Shown here: piece by piece, positions 63,154 through 64,000 of the stretch
Layout: the number at the start of each line of letters is the position of its first letter
Position numbering within the stretch: position 1 is the stretch's first letter
NCBI GenBank assembly: GCA_964596645.1
Contig: CAZQVB010000025.1
Location: 8,001-72,000, forward strand
Direction: 5' to 3'
Length of the DNA: 64,000 nucleotides
DNA from: CAVQEK01 sp964596645
GTDB lineage: Bacteria > Bacteroidota > Bacteroidia > Cytophagales > Cyclobacteriaceae
Made by a program: the position numbers and the translations under genes
The notes under the pieces: model-generated
Database searches by the model: none
What the model was told of the DNA's origin: nothing
The model's input: only the letters and a program-made list of their open reading frames with translations

Positions 63154-63711
63154 CTAATCTTGTTTTTCTACTTGCATGTAATTTAACTCAACAGGCGTAT
63201 TTCGTCCGAATATCTTAACCATCACATTGAGCTTCTTCTTCTCATCAAAAACTTCTTCTACCGTGCCAGTGAAACCGCTGAACGGTCCATCCATTACCTT
63301 CACAGATTCGCCTACAATAAAGGTGGTATCGAATTTTTCCTCCAAATCTTCCGCCTCATCGACTTTACCCAATATTCTGTTTACTTCAGACTGCCGCAAG
63401 GCTACTGGCGTTTTGGAGGTAGAAGCACTGTTATTTCCTAAAAAACCAATTACTCCGGGAATACTATTTACTAAATGTATGGCCTCACCGTAGGACAGGT
63501 CGGCATGCACGAGTATGTATCCAGGAAAGAAATTTCTCTCGCGAATGCGCTTCTTTCCATTGCGCATTTCATATACCTTTTCAGATGGTATGAGTACCTG
63601 AGGGATATAGTCTTCAAGCTTTTGCCTGGCAATCTCCGTTTCCAGATAGGCCTTCACCTTCTTTTCCTGACCGCTTATAGCCCGGATCACATACCATTTG
63701 ATTTCACTCAT
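63154..63711 (-). CDS. nusG: Transcription termination/antitermination factor NusG
   Basis: 185 aa. NGN domain KWYVIRAISGQEKKVKAYLE with FFPGYILVHADL, then a KOW domain GESVKVMDGPFSGFTGTVEE. It lies between secE and rplK as usual. Confidence 0.96.
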   Translation of the reverse strand: MSEIKWYVIRAISGQEKKVKAYLETEIARQKLEDYIPQVLIPSEKVYEMRNGKKRIRERNFFPGYILVHADLSYGEAIHLVNSIPGVIGFLGNNSASTSKTPVALRQSEVNRILGKVDEAEDLEEKFDTTFIVGESVKVMDGPFSGFTGTVEEVFDEKKKLNVMVKIFGRNTPVELNYMQVEKQD

Positions 63712-63732
63712 CTAACAGATTCTCATTTGGTT

Positions 63733-63924
63733 CTAAAACTCGTTATAAAACCAGTTCATCACACCGTCAAAAACAAAGTCGATTGCGCCTATGATCAGGG
63801 CAAAAATGAGTGAGGCTACCAATACCAATACCGAACTGCTCTGCAATTCAGAATATTTGGGCCAGGTTACTTTGTTCCTAAGCTCGTCGATGGAATCGGT
63901 TATAAATTTTTTGAGCTTTTGCAA
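63733..63924 (-). CDS. secE: Preprotein translocase subunit SecE
   Basis: 63 aa with one membrane helix (SVLVLVASLIFALIIGAIDF). The amphipathic part before it has DELRNKVTWPKYSELQ, the SecE signature. It clamps SecY (38626-39939). 21 bp before nusG. Confidence 0.95.
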   Translation of the reverse strand: MQKLKKFITDSIDELRNKVTWPKYSELQSSSVLVLVASLIFALIIGAIDFVFDGVMNWFYNEF

Positions 63925-63948
63925 TGTCTTCTAATCGTTTATCAATAG

Positions 63949-64000
63949 CACGGGTGGAGAGACTCGAACTCCCAGCCAATGGTTTTGGAGACCACTACTC
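63949..64000 (-). tRNA. tRNA-Trp (CCA), 5' part outside window
   Basis: On the minus strand: anticodon loop CTCCAAA with anticodon CCA, T arm GGGAG-TTCGAGT-CTCTC, 3' acceptor strand CACCCGT and discriminator G. The CCA end is not encoded. The acceptor 5' strand and most of the D arm lie beyond the edge. It stands 24 bp before secE, a common Bacteroidota arrangement with tuf further upstream. Confidence 0.93.

Overview
The window looks like a scaffold piece from a Bacteroidota genome, most likely Cytophagales-like. The clues are a SusC/SusD pair, promoters of the TTTG-N19-TAnnTTTG type, a DUF3467 gene between rpoC and rpsL, a tRNA-Trp-secE-nusG start to the ribosomal block, no tuf between fusA and rpsJ, almost no Shine-Dalgarno sequences, and many lipoprotein or signal-peptide proteins of Bacteroidota-only families. 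A run of ten Ns at 21237-21246 shows a draft assembly. The order-level assignment is inference.

Left part (1-13 kb): the 5' part of a SusD lipoprotein and its SusC transporter (minus strand); a Cys/Met-metabolism PLP enzyme; a short GIN-domain (DUF2807) protein; a membrane VWA protein; fabG; lpdA with a clear terminator; then a minus-strand pair made of a stand-alone LigD-type polymerase domain and a DUF72 protein.

Middle part (13-32 kb): an aconitase of the shorter class followed by a HepT/DUF86-like small protein; a complete Anbu cluster (circularly permuted ATP-grasp, alpha-E, Anbu peptidase, transglutaminase-like protease); a GIN-domain lipoprotein; threonine synthase interrupted by the assembly gap; fused isobutyryl-CoA mutase icmF; mnmD, 5-formyl-THF cyclo-ligase, bshC and rimO; a DUF6452/DUF6048 lipoprotein and membrane-protein pair; a small beta-barrel protein; a DivIC/FtsB-like division protein; eno and carA.

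Right part (35-64 kb): one nearly unbroken minus-strand block, in transcription order tRNA-Trp (partial), secE, nusG, rplK, rplA, rplJ, rplL, rpoB, rpoC, DUF3467, rpsL, rpsG, fusA, rpsJ, then rplC through rplQ with secY, infA, rpmJ and rpoA. The 38-codon rpmJ (38256-38372) is easily missed. Bacteroidota promoters with near-identical -7/start regions precede rpsL, rplC and, inside the spc segment, rpsH. A terminator separates rpsJ from rplC, so the classical S10 operon is split here.

Most of the window is housekeeping. The parts that merit a closer look are the Anbu cluster with an attenuator-like hairpin inside it, the orphan HepT-like protein with a changed active-site motif, the aconitase with Ser at a usual cluster Cys, a perfect 15-bp inverted repeat inside the DUF3467 gene, a dispersed intergenic repeat, the 100-residue charged tail on L17, and the internal ribosomal promoters.
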